A program made the translations under genes and the position numbers. Below are positions 23,437 to 35,221 of a DNA stretch of 64,000 nt, piece by piece. Numbering within the stretch: position 1 is the first letter of the stretch; the number at the start of each line of letters is the position of its first letter. The notes beneath the pieces were generated by a model. That model had not been told where the DNA came from and made no database searches. It saw only the letters and a list, made by a program, of their open reading frames with translations. Source of the stretch: Pseudoneurospora amorphoporcata. Lineage: Eukaryota; Ascomycota; Sordariomycetes; Sordariales; Sordariaceae. The stretch is taken from positions 71,765 through 135,764 of the forward strand of contig MU859080.1 in the NCBI GenBank assembly GCA_033297205.1, read 5' to 3'.

Positions 23437-26400
23437 AAGCTCCATCTCAGTGCTGAAAGCGATTGGGCTGGTTGCCCTGGTTCATGCACAGTTGGCGCGG
23501 CGCAGGCTTGAAGGACCGAAATGCCAATACATACGATGGCTGGATGCGGGTGGGCGGATATGGCTCACGAACGAACGGTTGCTTTTTGCGGGGTACATTA
23601 TATCCGGGAATGATGGGGTGTCCAACATGGAAAGGGAAAGGGTAACTCTTTTTTGGCGGTTGGTTTTCCCAAGGAATGGTTGGTCGGTTGATTTTTTCCA
23701 ATGGCTGCTCTCCTCATTTCTCCTCATCGCTTACAATACACTGCCTCCAGCACACTACTGCTGACGTGAGTGTACATGCGGTTATGTTTTTACCCTTACA
23801 CCAATCTTTGCTTCTTCTTCTGTCTTACCAATGTCTTTTGACAAGGCCTTCTTTTTTTCTCTGGATCTTGAGACTTTTTCCGATGCAGGGACGAATATGG
23901 GAAAATGAGAAAGATGGGAAACCAAAAAAGCAACGCAATGATTGGAAACTTGGCTTTTACAATTTGCGCAATGACCCCCTGATGAGAATGAGAGAACGAA
24001 TCAAAGAAACTTGAACTATCATATACCATCGGGCTATCATCTGCTTCTCCATCATCACCGCGGTGATTCATCTGCTAAAGTCATGTAGTCACCCACCTGT
24101 CTTGCCACTTTGGAGAACATGCGCGTGTTACACAGACCATCAAGACTCATCTTACAGCCACAGATCGATTAGGGAATGCACTTCATGCTAGCTAGGTCCA
24201 CACTACACAAGCGAAGGAAGGATGTTTCGGCTACCTAGTTGGGATAGATGGTCGGATGTACGGTGCAAGACATTACTAACTTGAGGGGGCACACCATTGA
24301 CTTTAGGCGAGAGTGAAAAATGAATGGAAATGTTCGCGAAGTATTGGACAACACTTTGTCTAATCTCTTGGTGTCGGAGGCTTTTGTTGGTGGTGTGCTT
24401 TTAGCATTGACATTGTTGGTTAATCTCAATGTGCGATAAAGGATAAGGATTCAGGTACATACGCTCGAGTTGTGTATATCTCATACTTGGTGAAAGTCAA
24501 ATCGCATAAACATTGCCCCTGACAACTTGAGCCGATACTTTCAACTTTACACAAGGACGGTACGTATTAGAGTCAAGGCGAAACACAATAACTGGAAACT
24601 GAACCTCGGGATACCAAGCGAACAGAATCCGCAAATCCGGGGAAAAGAAGATCGACAGGTCGCAGAACACGAGTCGGAACTTCGCAGAAGCGAACTCCAG
24701 TTTTCCTGCACTCCGCATTCTGCAGTCTTTTCCCCCGGGATTTTCGCGAATGTACATCTTTGTCTACTTTTTACCTTCTATCATGGTCTCCTAGGTACTT
24801 ATTCTGAGAAAACACGTGGAAACGATATATTGCCATCCATCCTGTGCAGTAACAGGCGTCAATGGCATGGTGACACAGTAACAGTGGTTGTACAGATGGA
24901 TGTCAGGGCCGAAATTTCCAAAGCGCCAAGGACCGGAGTGCCAAGAATAGAGGGCACCGTCAATGACAAGAAACGATGGATTCGGGTACTGTAGGCTGCC
25001 TCAGCTGTCTGAGCGCTTACATAGTAGTGCTTAATGCCTATACTTCGAAGGTCAAGGTTATGGGCATGGGCATGGGCATGGCATGGGCATGACGGGAAGC
25101 CCGACGCTTCCTGCAAAGGACTCCGAAAAGGGAAAATGGGCCATGGAGGGGTGTTGACGATCTCTTCAACCTTGAAGCTGGGCAAGTTTCGTGGAGAAGA
25201 TGAAGAAAGATGGTGGATGGATATCAGCATGGGTATCAGCTGAACTATGGAGTTTAGAACGAGATCGACGTCTTGACCTTCCATTATTGTTCTTGGTGTT
25301 GAATCGGTTGGCAATATTGAAACATTTTGCACGGACTCTCCATTAGCTAGCTGTCTTCTCGTCATGCGAAAAGTGAGTTGGTAGTTGCCTGCTTCCAATA
25401 GAAAAACTGCGTCAGCGGCGACAACATCCGTCTTCTATAATTGCAATTGCACGTGTGCGTTCACAGCTGTGCGATGACAGCATTCTGCCTCAGCGAGCCG
25501 TGTCAACGTCAACGACTTCAAGTCTGAAAGAGGTATAGAGATGATATGATTCTTTCTCTTTGGGAAAGAACTCTAGACTAAACAGTGTGATCAAGTGTGG
25601 CGGCGGCGGGGGATCGATTCGGTGAGATGCGAGAAAGAAAGGAATGTCGGTTGTCAAGACCTGTGAGCCTGTGGGAAAGCAAGACAACTAACGAACCCTT
25701 CCCGAAGCAGAGAGATGGGGTTAAAACCCCGAGTTTTGGTTGGTTGGAAGAACAGATGGGCTGTCCGAACTGGCTCCATACCAATCTGGATTCACGGCCC
25801 GTCGCGCGTTCTTGGAGGGGATCTAGTGGAGTTTAACAATGAAACCCCAATTTTCGACTTTCAGAACCAAACATCGACAAAGTTTTGGGGGATGCGGGGT
25901 AGACGAGATTAAGCGAAAAAAAGGCAAAGTTCAGAACCTGGGGAAACAAATGCACGAGGAAACGAAAAGCGGAATGATTGCGAGTGGTCCGGTGTGGTAA
26001 GTGGTGTGTGAACTGTGTAGTCGGCGCCCTCCTATACCCTCCTTCATCCTCATGATCACTCTCATGATGATATCTCCTTGAAACCGAGCTCATCAGTCAT
26101 GTGTGAATGTGTGAGAATATCTCGGGTTCTTGAACAAACTCACAGTGCAGTAGTCTCCATTTCCCCTCAGCGCCAAACAGGCCCGTAACGCCGACGAGTC
26201 CTTCTCCAGACCTTCTGATGCGGAGAAAATGCCCCTTTTCTCATCAGGGATCATCGTTGTTGAAGCCATCTGCCATCGACGGCTTGACGCAGGGAAACGC
26301 TTTAGCTCCTTGGTAGAATGTTGGTGGTGGTCGAGTCACGGTGTAGCCTGCCACTAAAACACCTCCGTTTTCCCCCTCCGTTTTCTCCATCGTTGTTAGT

Positions 26401-27334
26401 CCTTCAAAGTTCCGCTCCAGTCTCCGCATCACAAGCGCGCGCAAAGCACTCACGTTGCCGGTCTTGGGTGACATTCCGGCACCTTCCTCTACAACAGCCG
26501 AACGGGGCACTTGTGAGAATCTGGACGCACCCGCCCCGACAAGATTCAAAGCTGGGGCAAGAGCAGCACTGGCGATGGCTAACGGTTAACCATGGTTTTT
26601 GCTTCTTGAGACCTTTCTCAAGAAGTATCTTTTCCCACAACACCAGAGACAGATTTCAAAGCTACGACGCTGCAACATGCAACCAACTCATCACACAGAC
26701 ACCTCACGCACCATGTCCAGGTCCAGGGCAGTTTGTCATTTTTTTTCGAGATATATCAAACCCCGACACTAAAACAATCTACTGAACGAGATCTCTCTTA
26801 AATTATTCTTAACCCCTTATAAGCCTAGATATAAATAGCTCTGTACGGTTTAAAAGGGCTCTAATGAAAATCAATATCGCATATCAAACTCCCCAAAACA
26901 GTATATGCAAGGTAAGATATGCCTTGATTATTGAACGAAACGAATCATCAAGATGTCAAAACGCCCAAGGAAGTTGACTCGAGGTCTCGAGCTAACAAAC
27001 AAACAAGTAGTAGATTGTATTGTCTATCAATTGACCAATATGGCGCGATCATCGTGAATGCGGGGTAGCTTAAGCTCGGGGAGGTACGGGGCGGCCGGGG
27101 GCACGGGGGTTCAACTGTTAAGTCCCCCAGTGTATTACCCTAGAGCATCACTAACACATGCGGGGCAGACAGCCCGCGCGTCTTCGACTCCGGAGCTGCC
27201 CGTCGTCATTGATCGCTATCTGAACACCAGCCCCGGAACCCGGAGGTAAGCTCGGAAGTTATTCGGAACATTGTCTCATCACTTATCTATCGAATACCAT
27301 TTTCTTTTGTCGTTGTCCTTGATTTGTCATTCCC
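23437..27334. other. 3.9-kb stretch between the regulator and the dehydrogenase
   Basis: The region contains the regulator's 3' flank and the dehydrogenase promoter. Several ORFs of up to 179 codons exist but show no domain, signal peptide or splice support. A short GGGCAT repeat lies near 25061. Nothing else is supportable. Confidence 0.5.
25061..25091. repeat. Short GGGCAT tandem repeat
   Basis: About five imperfect hexamer units, TGGGCATGGGCATGGGCATG followed by two shifted units. It is a simple microsatellite in non-coding DNA. Confidence 0.7.
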
Positions 27335-28504
27335 ATGTTTTCCATAAAAACACCACCACCAACCTCAACAGCAGCAGTATCCAGACTCGCAGCTAGATAT
27401 CTGACTAGTACCATCTCGACCACCACCACTCACACTCAGACTCTCCCGGCAACACTACGTTATCCAAACTACAGGACTTTGAGCCGCTCATCTCTTCCCA
27501 CATATTCTTCACCTTCTATTACCACCCTCACTTCGAATTTCCTCCAAACAAAAAGAACAATGTCCTCAGCAGCAGCAGCCAAGCGCCTCGCCGGCAAGAC
27601 CATCGTCATCACGGGCGCCTCGTCCGGCATCGGCCGCAGCACCGCCTTCGAGTTTGCGCGAACCGCGCCCAACAACGGCCTCAAGCTGATCCTGACTGCC
27701 CGCCGCGTTGATGCGCTTGAGCAGATCGCCAAGGAGATCCGCGAGGAGGTCGGCGAGGGCGTGCAGGTGCTGCCGGTCAAGCTGGATGTGAGCCAGCCTG
27801 AGGAGGTCAGGGGTTTCGTTGGGGGGTTGCCGGAGGAGTGGAGGGATATCCATGTTTTGGTCAATAATGCGTGAGTCTTGCCTTTGTGGCCCGTGAATAT
27901 GAGGGAGAGTGAGATGAGAGAGTGAAAATGCTAATGAAAATGATATGTGTAGTGGTCTCGTGAAAGGAGGTTTGCATTCCCCTTACCTTGTATCATTAAC
28001 TCGTCAATGATCCTCACTAACAAATTTCGAAAAGTCGCCCAAGCCCCCTCCATCGCCGAAGCCGACATCAACGTCATGTTCGCCACCAACGTCACCGGCC
28101 TAATCAACATGACCCAGGCCATCCTGCCCATCTTCAAGGCCCGCGGCCCTGCGGAAGATGGAGGGTCAGGCGACATCATCAACATCGGCTCCATCGCCGG
28201 CCGCGAGCCGTACGCAGGGGGGTCCATCTACTGCGCCACCAAGGCCGCCGTGCGCAGCTTTACTGATGCCCTGCGCAAGGAGCTGATCGCCACGCGCATC
28301 CGCGTCATGGAGATCGATCCCGGTCAGGTCGAGACCGAGTTCAGCGTGGTGAGGTTCTACGGTGACAAGAGCAAGGCCGATGCCGTCTACGCTGGAGTTG
28401 TCCCCCTTCAGCCCGCTGACATTGCCGAAATCGCTGTGTTCATCGCAACAAGAAAAGAGAATGTTGTTGTGGCTGATACGCTGGTTTACCCTAGCCATCA
28501 GGTA

Positions 28505-28593
<89 letters not shown>

Positions 28594-28723
28594 CCTTTTT
28601 TTTTTTTCCCGCTCGTGTGATTCGAGAAGTTCGTTGGATATTTTTATGAGTTTGTATGACTGACTGACTGACTGACTGGTGTTGCAGGCTGGCGCTGGTG
28701 TTATGCACCGCAAGTTGACGTGA
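27335..28723 (+). CDS. Short-chain dehydrogenase/reductase (YMR226C/YdfG-like), likely mitochondrial form
   Basis: Exons 27335-27870, 27953-27969, 28035-28501 and 28688-28723 give 351 residues. Relatives are NADP-dependent 3-hydroxy acid (serine-type) dehydrogenases. The cofactor motif TGASSGIG is at about residues 92-99, VNNAG follows, the catalytic Ser lies in IINIGSIAGR, and YCATK supplies Tyr and Lys. The second exon is only 17 nt and encodes most of GLVKG. The first 75 residues contain no Asp or Glu and many Arg, Ser and Thr, as in mitochondrial presequences. A second ATG at 27560 begins a normal-length cytosolic enzyme (MSSAAAAKRLAGKTIVITGA, 276 residues), so two isoforms are possible. 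The last intron holds a 57-nt T run. The final exon encodes AGAGVMHRKLT. Confidence 0.9.
27404..27459 (+). repeat. Copy B of the dispersed duplication, inside the SDR presequence
   Basis: This is the coding partner of 20866-20937. It encodes part of the Ser/Thr-rich presequence (about TSTISTTTTHTQTLPATL) and lacks the 17-nt segment present in copy A. Confidence 0.85.
28507..28610 (+). repeat. Long pyrimidine tract in the last SDR intron, with 57 uninterrupted T
   Basis: The tract starts just after the donor GTATGT. It holds TTTTTC units, then an unbroken T run (28537-28593), then more T with two C. Five TGAC units follow at 28657-28676 before the acceptor TTGCAG. The exact length may be unreliable in an assembly. 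Confidence 0.85.
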
Positions 28724-29157
28724 AAAGGGAGTTAAAAGGGCTGTTGATAAGTAAGCATATAGACGTACATATAGACCTGAGATATGTTAAGAGTTAAGAA
28801 GCTAGGTCAATGCAAATGTAAAAGTCACAAGCCTACAGTAGCACATGATTCTCTATTGCTTTTGAGCAGAGTTCTGACTTTTTTCTTTCTTTGATTTTAT
28901 TTTACTAATTTATCCCTGTCATCTTTTCCGCCAGCCAAAAGATGCAGATATGGTATCTCGTTCACTGCTTGATCATCGTACAATGCATACATAACTCCAT
29001 CCACCTGCTTTCTCATACAAACGCTCTCTCTTCCATAAATCAAAACCCTTCCGGGTTCTGTATTTATTTGTTAAGGGAAACAAAGCGCCAGGGAGCAGTT
29101 AAGACACTAGTGCTTTTCCGCCATGCCCGATCTCTTTATCTAGGAATGAGGATCCCT
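28724..29157. other. Convergent 3' region between SDR and CHO2
   Basis: 434 nt between two stop codons facing each other. T-rich stretches suit 3' UTRs; no gene is seen. Confidence 0.6.
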
Positions 29158-32100
29158 TTACTCGGAGAACTTGCTATCAACCGGTGTTGTCCGGCCGTTG
29201 GTATGTGACATGCTGAATGGGGCCTGTGAAACATGACTAGTTAGCAGCTGGTAAACTGAAAAGAAGGAAGAAGATGACCGTTACATACCAGCACTTCCTT
29301 AGCGTGACATATCCTCCAAGCCAATCTACGGACGTTTCCGTCCGCAAGCACAACCGCAGGGGCAAAGTCGATACCAAACATATGCCTAATAGCGTACACA
29401 ACACGCCTGGCATACTTGCCATCCCTTTCGACATGGCCGCCGAAACGCTCGTCCGGATTGCTGGGCGCAATATCGGGGTCACGATCCAGGCAGTTGCGGA
29501 TAACGGGCAGGAGAGCCGCCTCGACGGCCTGCTCACCAACCTCTCCGCTACCAGCGCTGATATCGACGCCTCTGTGCTCGTCGTCGAACTTGGGAATCTG
29601 AATTTCAAAAGGTTCCGAGATGGACAAGACGTGATGTCCGCCACCATGGTGGTAACGGAACTCAAACACACCCTGTGTCCACCACAGCTTGTCACCCTCG
29701 AAGATCATCTCACCCTGGACGAGATCAGTATCCTCAGACTTGTTCTCGACGGGCTGGTCCCAGACGAGAATACCTTGGTCAGTGGTGGTGTCGTACTCGC
29801 CGGGGTTGGTTGGTACCCAGCGGCCAAGAGAGGGAACCTCAGTGACTTCCCTAGAGCGGTTGTCTGTGACCATGTAGAGACCGATCCAGTCCTTCTTGCT
29901 GTGCTTGGCGGGTGCAGTCCACTTGACGCGAATCGGGGCTCCGTACTCGAACGACTGAGTCTTGACATCCTTCGGCACGCGAGCGTTGGGGCTCTCCTTT
30001 CCGGTAGCCTTTTCGTTTGTGCCCACAACAGGTGTACCAGCAAGAGACAGACCGTAGTGCTTGGGATCATAGCCCGCAAGGTCGGCTGAAATCTTGCTGA
30101 GGGTGAGACGAGCGGGGTACTTGTTGAACAGGGACGAAGTATCCTTGGCTATGGTAGAAGAGCCAGTGGCGAGTCTGGAGCGAGCAGCCTCAACGAACTC
30201 ATCGATGAAGTGCTTGGTCTCGTCCAGGACCTTGTCAATGCTCTGCTGCCACTCAGTGACCGGGGGAGGCAGAGAACGCTTGATGAACTTGGTGACACCG
30301 GCATCATCGCGCAGGTTACGGCCATAGACCTTTTGCATGTGAGGCTTCTCAACATATGCAAGGAACGCAAGAGTGAGAAAGTGGCCGGCAAGAGCCATGA
30401 GGAAGATGGCGCGGGACCAGGTGATCAGCGCAGCGCCCCACAAGCCAGCGGTACCAAAGACGCGCTCGGGATTGTTGAGGAAGCGGTAGATAGAAGTGTA
30501 AGTGAGCTGCCTCTTGCTGTCGAAGAAGAAATCGCCATAGAACCATCCGAATTCGCCCAGCGACTCGTAGATGCTAGTAGCGGTCCAAACCTGGAGAGCA
30601 ATCAAGCTCAGGCCAACGACGTGCTTCAGAAGCGCCCAGCCGTTGTCTCCACCGGCCGGGAATTCGTACATCTTGTAGCAGGCAGCAATGAAGGAAGCAT
30701 GGCAGAGGCAGTTGCTCAGGTGATAGATGCCCTTCCACTGGCGCCAGGCCTCGCCCAAGCTCTCGCCGTACTTCAGGAAGTGCCTGGTGAACATCTTCTC
30801 CTCAGACTGCCTGGTCAAAATGACTCCCAGGCCAAACGAGTACCACACACGCCAAGCCAGAGCGTGCAATACGAAAAGAGTCTGGTAAAAGCGGGTGTTG
30901 GGGGTAACCATAGTGACGACGGCGAGGTAAGCAGAAAGAAGTACGACGGCAACATCCGTGATGCGGAAAAAATCGAGGTTCTTAAGACCGATGAGGTTGT
31001 GGACGGGCTGCGGGAAGTTGTCGTTATGTCTTGCGGCCGTAGAAGGAACAGAATACTCGGAAGCAACCTCCTGCAACTGACTAGCAGCCTCCGACTCGGA
31101 CCTCACGCGGGGCTGAGGCGGGTTATAGGTCTTCTCGATATGAGGGTTCTCGACGACAACCAAGAAGGCGAATTGGGCGGCATGGGCAATGATGGAGATG
31201 AAGAGGACGTCGTAGCTCGCGGCCATCATGGAGATACCGTAATAGCCAGCGTATCCGATGGAGTACATGGGGTGAGGAGCCAGCTCGAAGACACCGTCGA
31301 AAGTAAGTTCCTGCTCAATGAGGTAGAAGAAGTCTAATATGGTCAGTCCCAATTGTCCAATGAGGCTGAGAGGTTAGGCAAAGGTAATGCAACTTACCAC
31401 CCCAGTACCAAGCATAGTCCTTGACAACACGATGAGCATCCAGCTTGACCCATAGGTTGAAGCCAACCAGCGTGATTCCAACAGCCCAACGGGCAAAGCC
31501 GACGAAGAAACCCTCGCCGTCTGGCTTGTGGGCGCAGACAATAGCGAACAGGCAATAGGAGATGAAGTCGCACATGAGAATCAAGTCGACGACGCGGCGG
31601 AAGGTGAGCCAAGTGTTGTACTCGATCGGAGCCTCTTCAAACTTATAATCATGGGGGATCTTGGTCTCGAGTTCCTCCTTGAGCAAATTGTAGAGCCACG
31701 GGCGCGGGTTCTTGCCAGTCGCGGGGTTCTCGAACAGTTTCCACCTCTTGGCCCAAGTCACCAGAAACTTGTACTTGGACTGGATAGTCAAAAGGTAACC
31801 AATGCCGACATTGTAAGCCAATCTCCAGAACATGAAGATGGCGGCAAAGAAAGGCCTCTTGACGCCCCAGGGCAGGTAGTAAGCGGCGAGGAAGTGCAGA
31901 GCAATGATGGCGAGCACGGCGACATCTGAGAGGTTCTTGGGCTCGCGAGGGTCGAGCAGCTGGGTGACCATGTCATGAGTCGTGGGAACGACGAAGACTG
32001 AATATTGGGAGGATTCATGTTAGTTCATCCCAGCTCTAACTCTGCTGTAGAGATCGAAGACAAGAAGCCGAAGTATCTCCTTACCGGTGCCATCTGGAGT

Positions 32101-32271
32101 TTTGCCATATGTCTTTTTGGGCCTCGACGCAGCGGCGTCGGCCTCTTTCTGTTGCTGCTGCAGCAGCAAAACGTCCTCGACATCCTCGCTGGCCGCCGAT
32201 GCGGTAGGATGCCGTTGGCGGACATCACTGTTGAGCCTGGCGGCAGAGTGATCTGCTGCCGAGGAGCTCAT
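29158..32271 (-). CDS. cho2: Phosphatidylethanolamine N-methyltransferase CHO2
   Basis: Exons 32271-32085, 31997-31398, 31333-29289 and 29223-29158 encode 965 residues, the normal size of fungal CHO2 (Neurospora chol-1). The enzyme makes the first S-adenosylmethionine-dependent methylation of phosphatidylethanolamine toward phosphatidylcholine in the ER. Two hydrophobic methyltransferase modules are visible: the first with MVTQLLDPREPKNLSDVAVL and FELAPHPMYSIGYAGYYG (residues about 260-290), the second with TYTSIYRFLNNPERVFGTAG (about 550). Many membrane segments surround them. A soluble C-terminal part contains IRVKWTAPAKHSKKDWIGLY and FEFRYHHGGGHHVLSISEPF. The last intron (29288-29224, branch GCTAAC) must be spliced to reach the natural end TPVDSKFSE; reading through gives a false terminus. 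No promoter element was identified with confidence. Confidence 0.95.
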
Positions 32272-33779
32272 TTTGGGTCACGGTGTTGAAAACCGGATTG
32301 GCGTGTGTATGCGGTATAGGCGTTGAGCTTGTATGACGGACTGAACATCCCAGGAGCGAAACGGAACGGTGATTCAGATTGACGGCGGTTTTGTACTCGA
32401 TTGGGCCGTCCGAATTTTTGGGGCGTTGGAGCGTGACCACCACAACGAATCCCACACAATGACCCCGAAAAGTTCAGGAAAATGCCAAGCTTTGTTGTTC
32501 GTTATTGAGACAACCAACAAGGTAAGGCGCGGGATGACAAAAAAACGAAGTGGCCAGCACGGGGTGTTTGTTCAGAACGACGTCAGAGAGGGAGGGATTC
32601 AGACAGAGGATACCTAGAGAAAGGTGGAAAAAGAAAGATTCCGGATGTAACACTCTTCTCGACTCACACGACAACCACCGTTCGTCACGAGATGAAGGGA
32701 CAGATTGGGATACCAATCTTCACATGCAAATTCCTCGTGCTTCTCAAAGTCAACAAACTCATGTGGGTTCAGGGGGGTTCCCCAGTCGTTGGGGAACTTT
32801 TTGTGGGAACTTGGGGGTCCTGGTCTTGCCTGATGATTGTCGATCTCCTCTTTTCTTCGTCTCTCCGGGGACGCGGGGAGCGGGGGGACCGGCCGGCCAC
32901 TCGAGAGACAGGAGTCACTGGACACTGGACACGGTATGCGCAATGCGCGGAGACCCGAAGGCGTGCACTGATTTAGGGTCCCGCCATTACCCGCACGTCC
33001 GTGAAATAATCCGGGCTCTTGAGCACGACTTGTGTCATTCAATTGGACAATCCCTTCGGCCTTGGACGGAACCTGGGAACACTCGTCGTCGAGAGGGTTC
33101 GGGAAGCATCTCTGGGAACTGGAGACATGATATTAGTGTAAGGCTAAAACGGCATGGAACCCGCTTCTTGTGCGGAGAGAGTGTCATCGCCTCCAAGAAA
33201 ACCCACCAGAGGCTTGTTCGAAAAGGAAGGAGGAATGTTAATAAGGCTGGAAATTCGGAGACTTGGGGACGGCAGGCAGCTGTAAGGTCTTGGGGTGTCT
33301 TGATTCGTATCTGTTAGTAGAGACTCAATCACTTTGGGATATTACTAACAGAACACTAACAGAGATACCAACTTTGGTCACATCAACAGTTCCACCTCAA
33401 CAACTTGCGAAACATCGGGGAGGACATCGTCAGTCTGCCGTCGTCAAACGTCGCCGACTTCTTCTCTTGAAATATTTACATCAGGGACGGTTTCTCTCGG
33501 GCTTCTTTTTATAGTCCTTGGACCCGGGTCGGCAATGATAATGCATGGTGCCTGGCGATCCTCGAGTTTATGGCAACCACCACAACCACATGCAGATACA
33601 CCATCCAATCTATCAAGCGATAGAACAAGCTTGGATACTTCAAGCAATAAGTGAACGAGTTGCTAACTTTGGAGATTGAACATAAATCCGAATGCCCTAT
33701 TTAGAGCTATAAAAAATACCGAACCGTTCACCCCACCCCTTCTCTCCTCCCTCACAGTGTCCTGTTCTGGTACATCACA

Positions 33780-34187
33780 ATGCTCTCCCGTCTAAGTGAT
33801 CCCTTCCGCTTCAGCTCTCAAGCTCCAGCTCCAGCTCCAGCTCGAGTTCAACGCCCGAACTCAAAGCGTCACTAGCCAAATAATCACACCAAACTCACCC
33901 GTCAAACTCAGAGAGGACCAACTACTTATCCTCCCTTTCTTCGACACACTAGCACGCGTCAACACGGTCGAGGCCGCCGCGCATTTTAGGCAGGCTAGGA
34001 GCCATTTCAGACTGGCGGTGAGGCTGAGTTGGGGGTGGCTTAGGGAGGTGCCGTATTTGGTGAGGGAAAACTGGAAGGGGAGGAGACGGGGGTGGGTGGG
34101 GAGGAGAGAGGAGGAGGGAGGAGGAGGGGAGGAGACGGGTGATGGAGAGGAGAGGGAGGGTACGGGTAGAAGAGAGGGCGGGTAAAG
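33780..34187 (+). pseudogene. Possible gene fragment or small gene, unresolved frame
   Basis: An ATG in good context at 33780 opens a 31-codon frame (MLSRLSDPFRFSSQAPAPAP start) over CCAGCT hexamers. A second frame from about 33796 stays open for about 129 codons and includes LPFFDTLARVNTVEAAAHFR and QARSHFRLAVRLSW, which read like protein, before dissolving into a purine-rich tract. The two frames are not joined by an evident intron. I do not recognise the family. It may be a decayed gene or chance. Confidence 0.2.
34070..34180 (+). repeat. Purine-rich tract with G runs
   Basis: Almost pure G and A on the plus strand, including GGGGGTGGGTGGGG and repeated GGAGGA. It could form a G-quadruplex or triplex; also simply low-complexity sequence. 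Confidence 0.6.
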
Positions 34188-35221
34188 GGCGTAGGGTTAG
34201 GGAAAGGTCAGAGAAGCGGGTGGGGGTGAGGATGACGATACCGGCGGGGAAAGTGATCATGACCAGAGGAGGAGGGGAAATGGGAGAAGGTCTAGCGGTG
34301 AGAAGGCGTAAGGGGTTTTGATGGGTCGCTAGGAGGCAGTTGGGAGAGAGTAGGAGTTGTGGTCTGTTGGTTGGTTATGATGCCGCTGTTGCTCAGGATT
34401 CTTTGAGCGGAAATCCCCTTTTCGATTGCATTTTCAGATGCGTTCCCTCACCCCCCCCCCGGCCTTTCAGACAAACCGTCATATTTCCTTTGTCGACACT
34501 TTCCCGTCTTTCACGATTTATAAGGGCAGGGCAGGGCGGGATGAGTTATGGATGACTTTTACAAGTCAGCATGACGACCTTCATAGTAATGAGCTTAATG
34601 AGAAAGGAAGATGAGAAGGACAGATGAAGGGACGTCTCAGCTGGTATGAAGGAGCTCAGGAACTTACGATCTTGGAGATAACTGGATGAGTTTATGATGG
34701 GACTTAATCAGGGATTCTGTCAGCTTGAGATTTAATGTTGAATGTCGGGTTTGGTTAAGGTGGCACGCTGAATAGATAGAAGCTAGTATCAATGATAATG
34801 TTTTGAAAGGTCACAAAGGCTGAGTCACCTTAGTCGACACAAGTATGAGCTCTGATGAACAAGAAGAACCACACGCCACTCTCAAAAGCTTCACTGCTTT
34901 TGGTATGTCCCGTGCTAAACCCATGTTCCAGTCAATTTCATCAACATTGTTGAGTGGTCGGTCCGTCACCCAGGCACCAACGTTCAAATAACCACCTTTG
35001 CCCGATACATTTGAAAGGCAAGAAGAAATCTTTCAACCGTAACACATTTTGCCGCTCGTTCCCCATTAGTATGAACTCCAATAGCAAGAAGTATCAAGGA
35101 GACCTTTCTCATTTTTGTGACGTACTCCTCTGTCCAGACCGCATTAGGATCGTAAATCCCTCTGATAACCTCCTTCCACGACTCCTCCGCCTCCGCATCC
35201 GTCTAGAAGACCACCACCGAT

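Larger units (their letters stand above)
32272..35221. other. 3-kb stretch upstream of CHO2 and downstream of eIF3g
   Basis: Holds the CHO2 promoter and the 3' flank of eIF3g. A TATA-like sequence (33703-33717), a CACAATG start context and a broken-looking reading frame lie near 33700-34190; a purine-rich tract lies at 34070-34180. No complete gene is supported. Confidence 0.45.

Noticed and set aside
24859..25398. 179-codon minus-strand ORF
   Set aside because: It includes translation of a GGGCAT microsatellite (His-Ala repeat) and shows no family features.
30210..31337. 375-codon plus-strand ORF opposite CHO2
   Set aside because: It lies wholly antisense to a firmly identified gene and shows no recognisable motif.
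32550..33317. 255-codon plus-strand open frame
   Set aside because: It begins with a non-ATG codon, has no recognisable domain or signal, and lies in the CHO2 promoter region.
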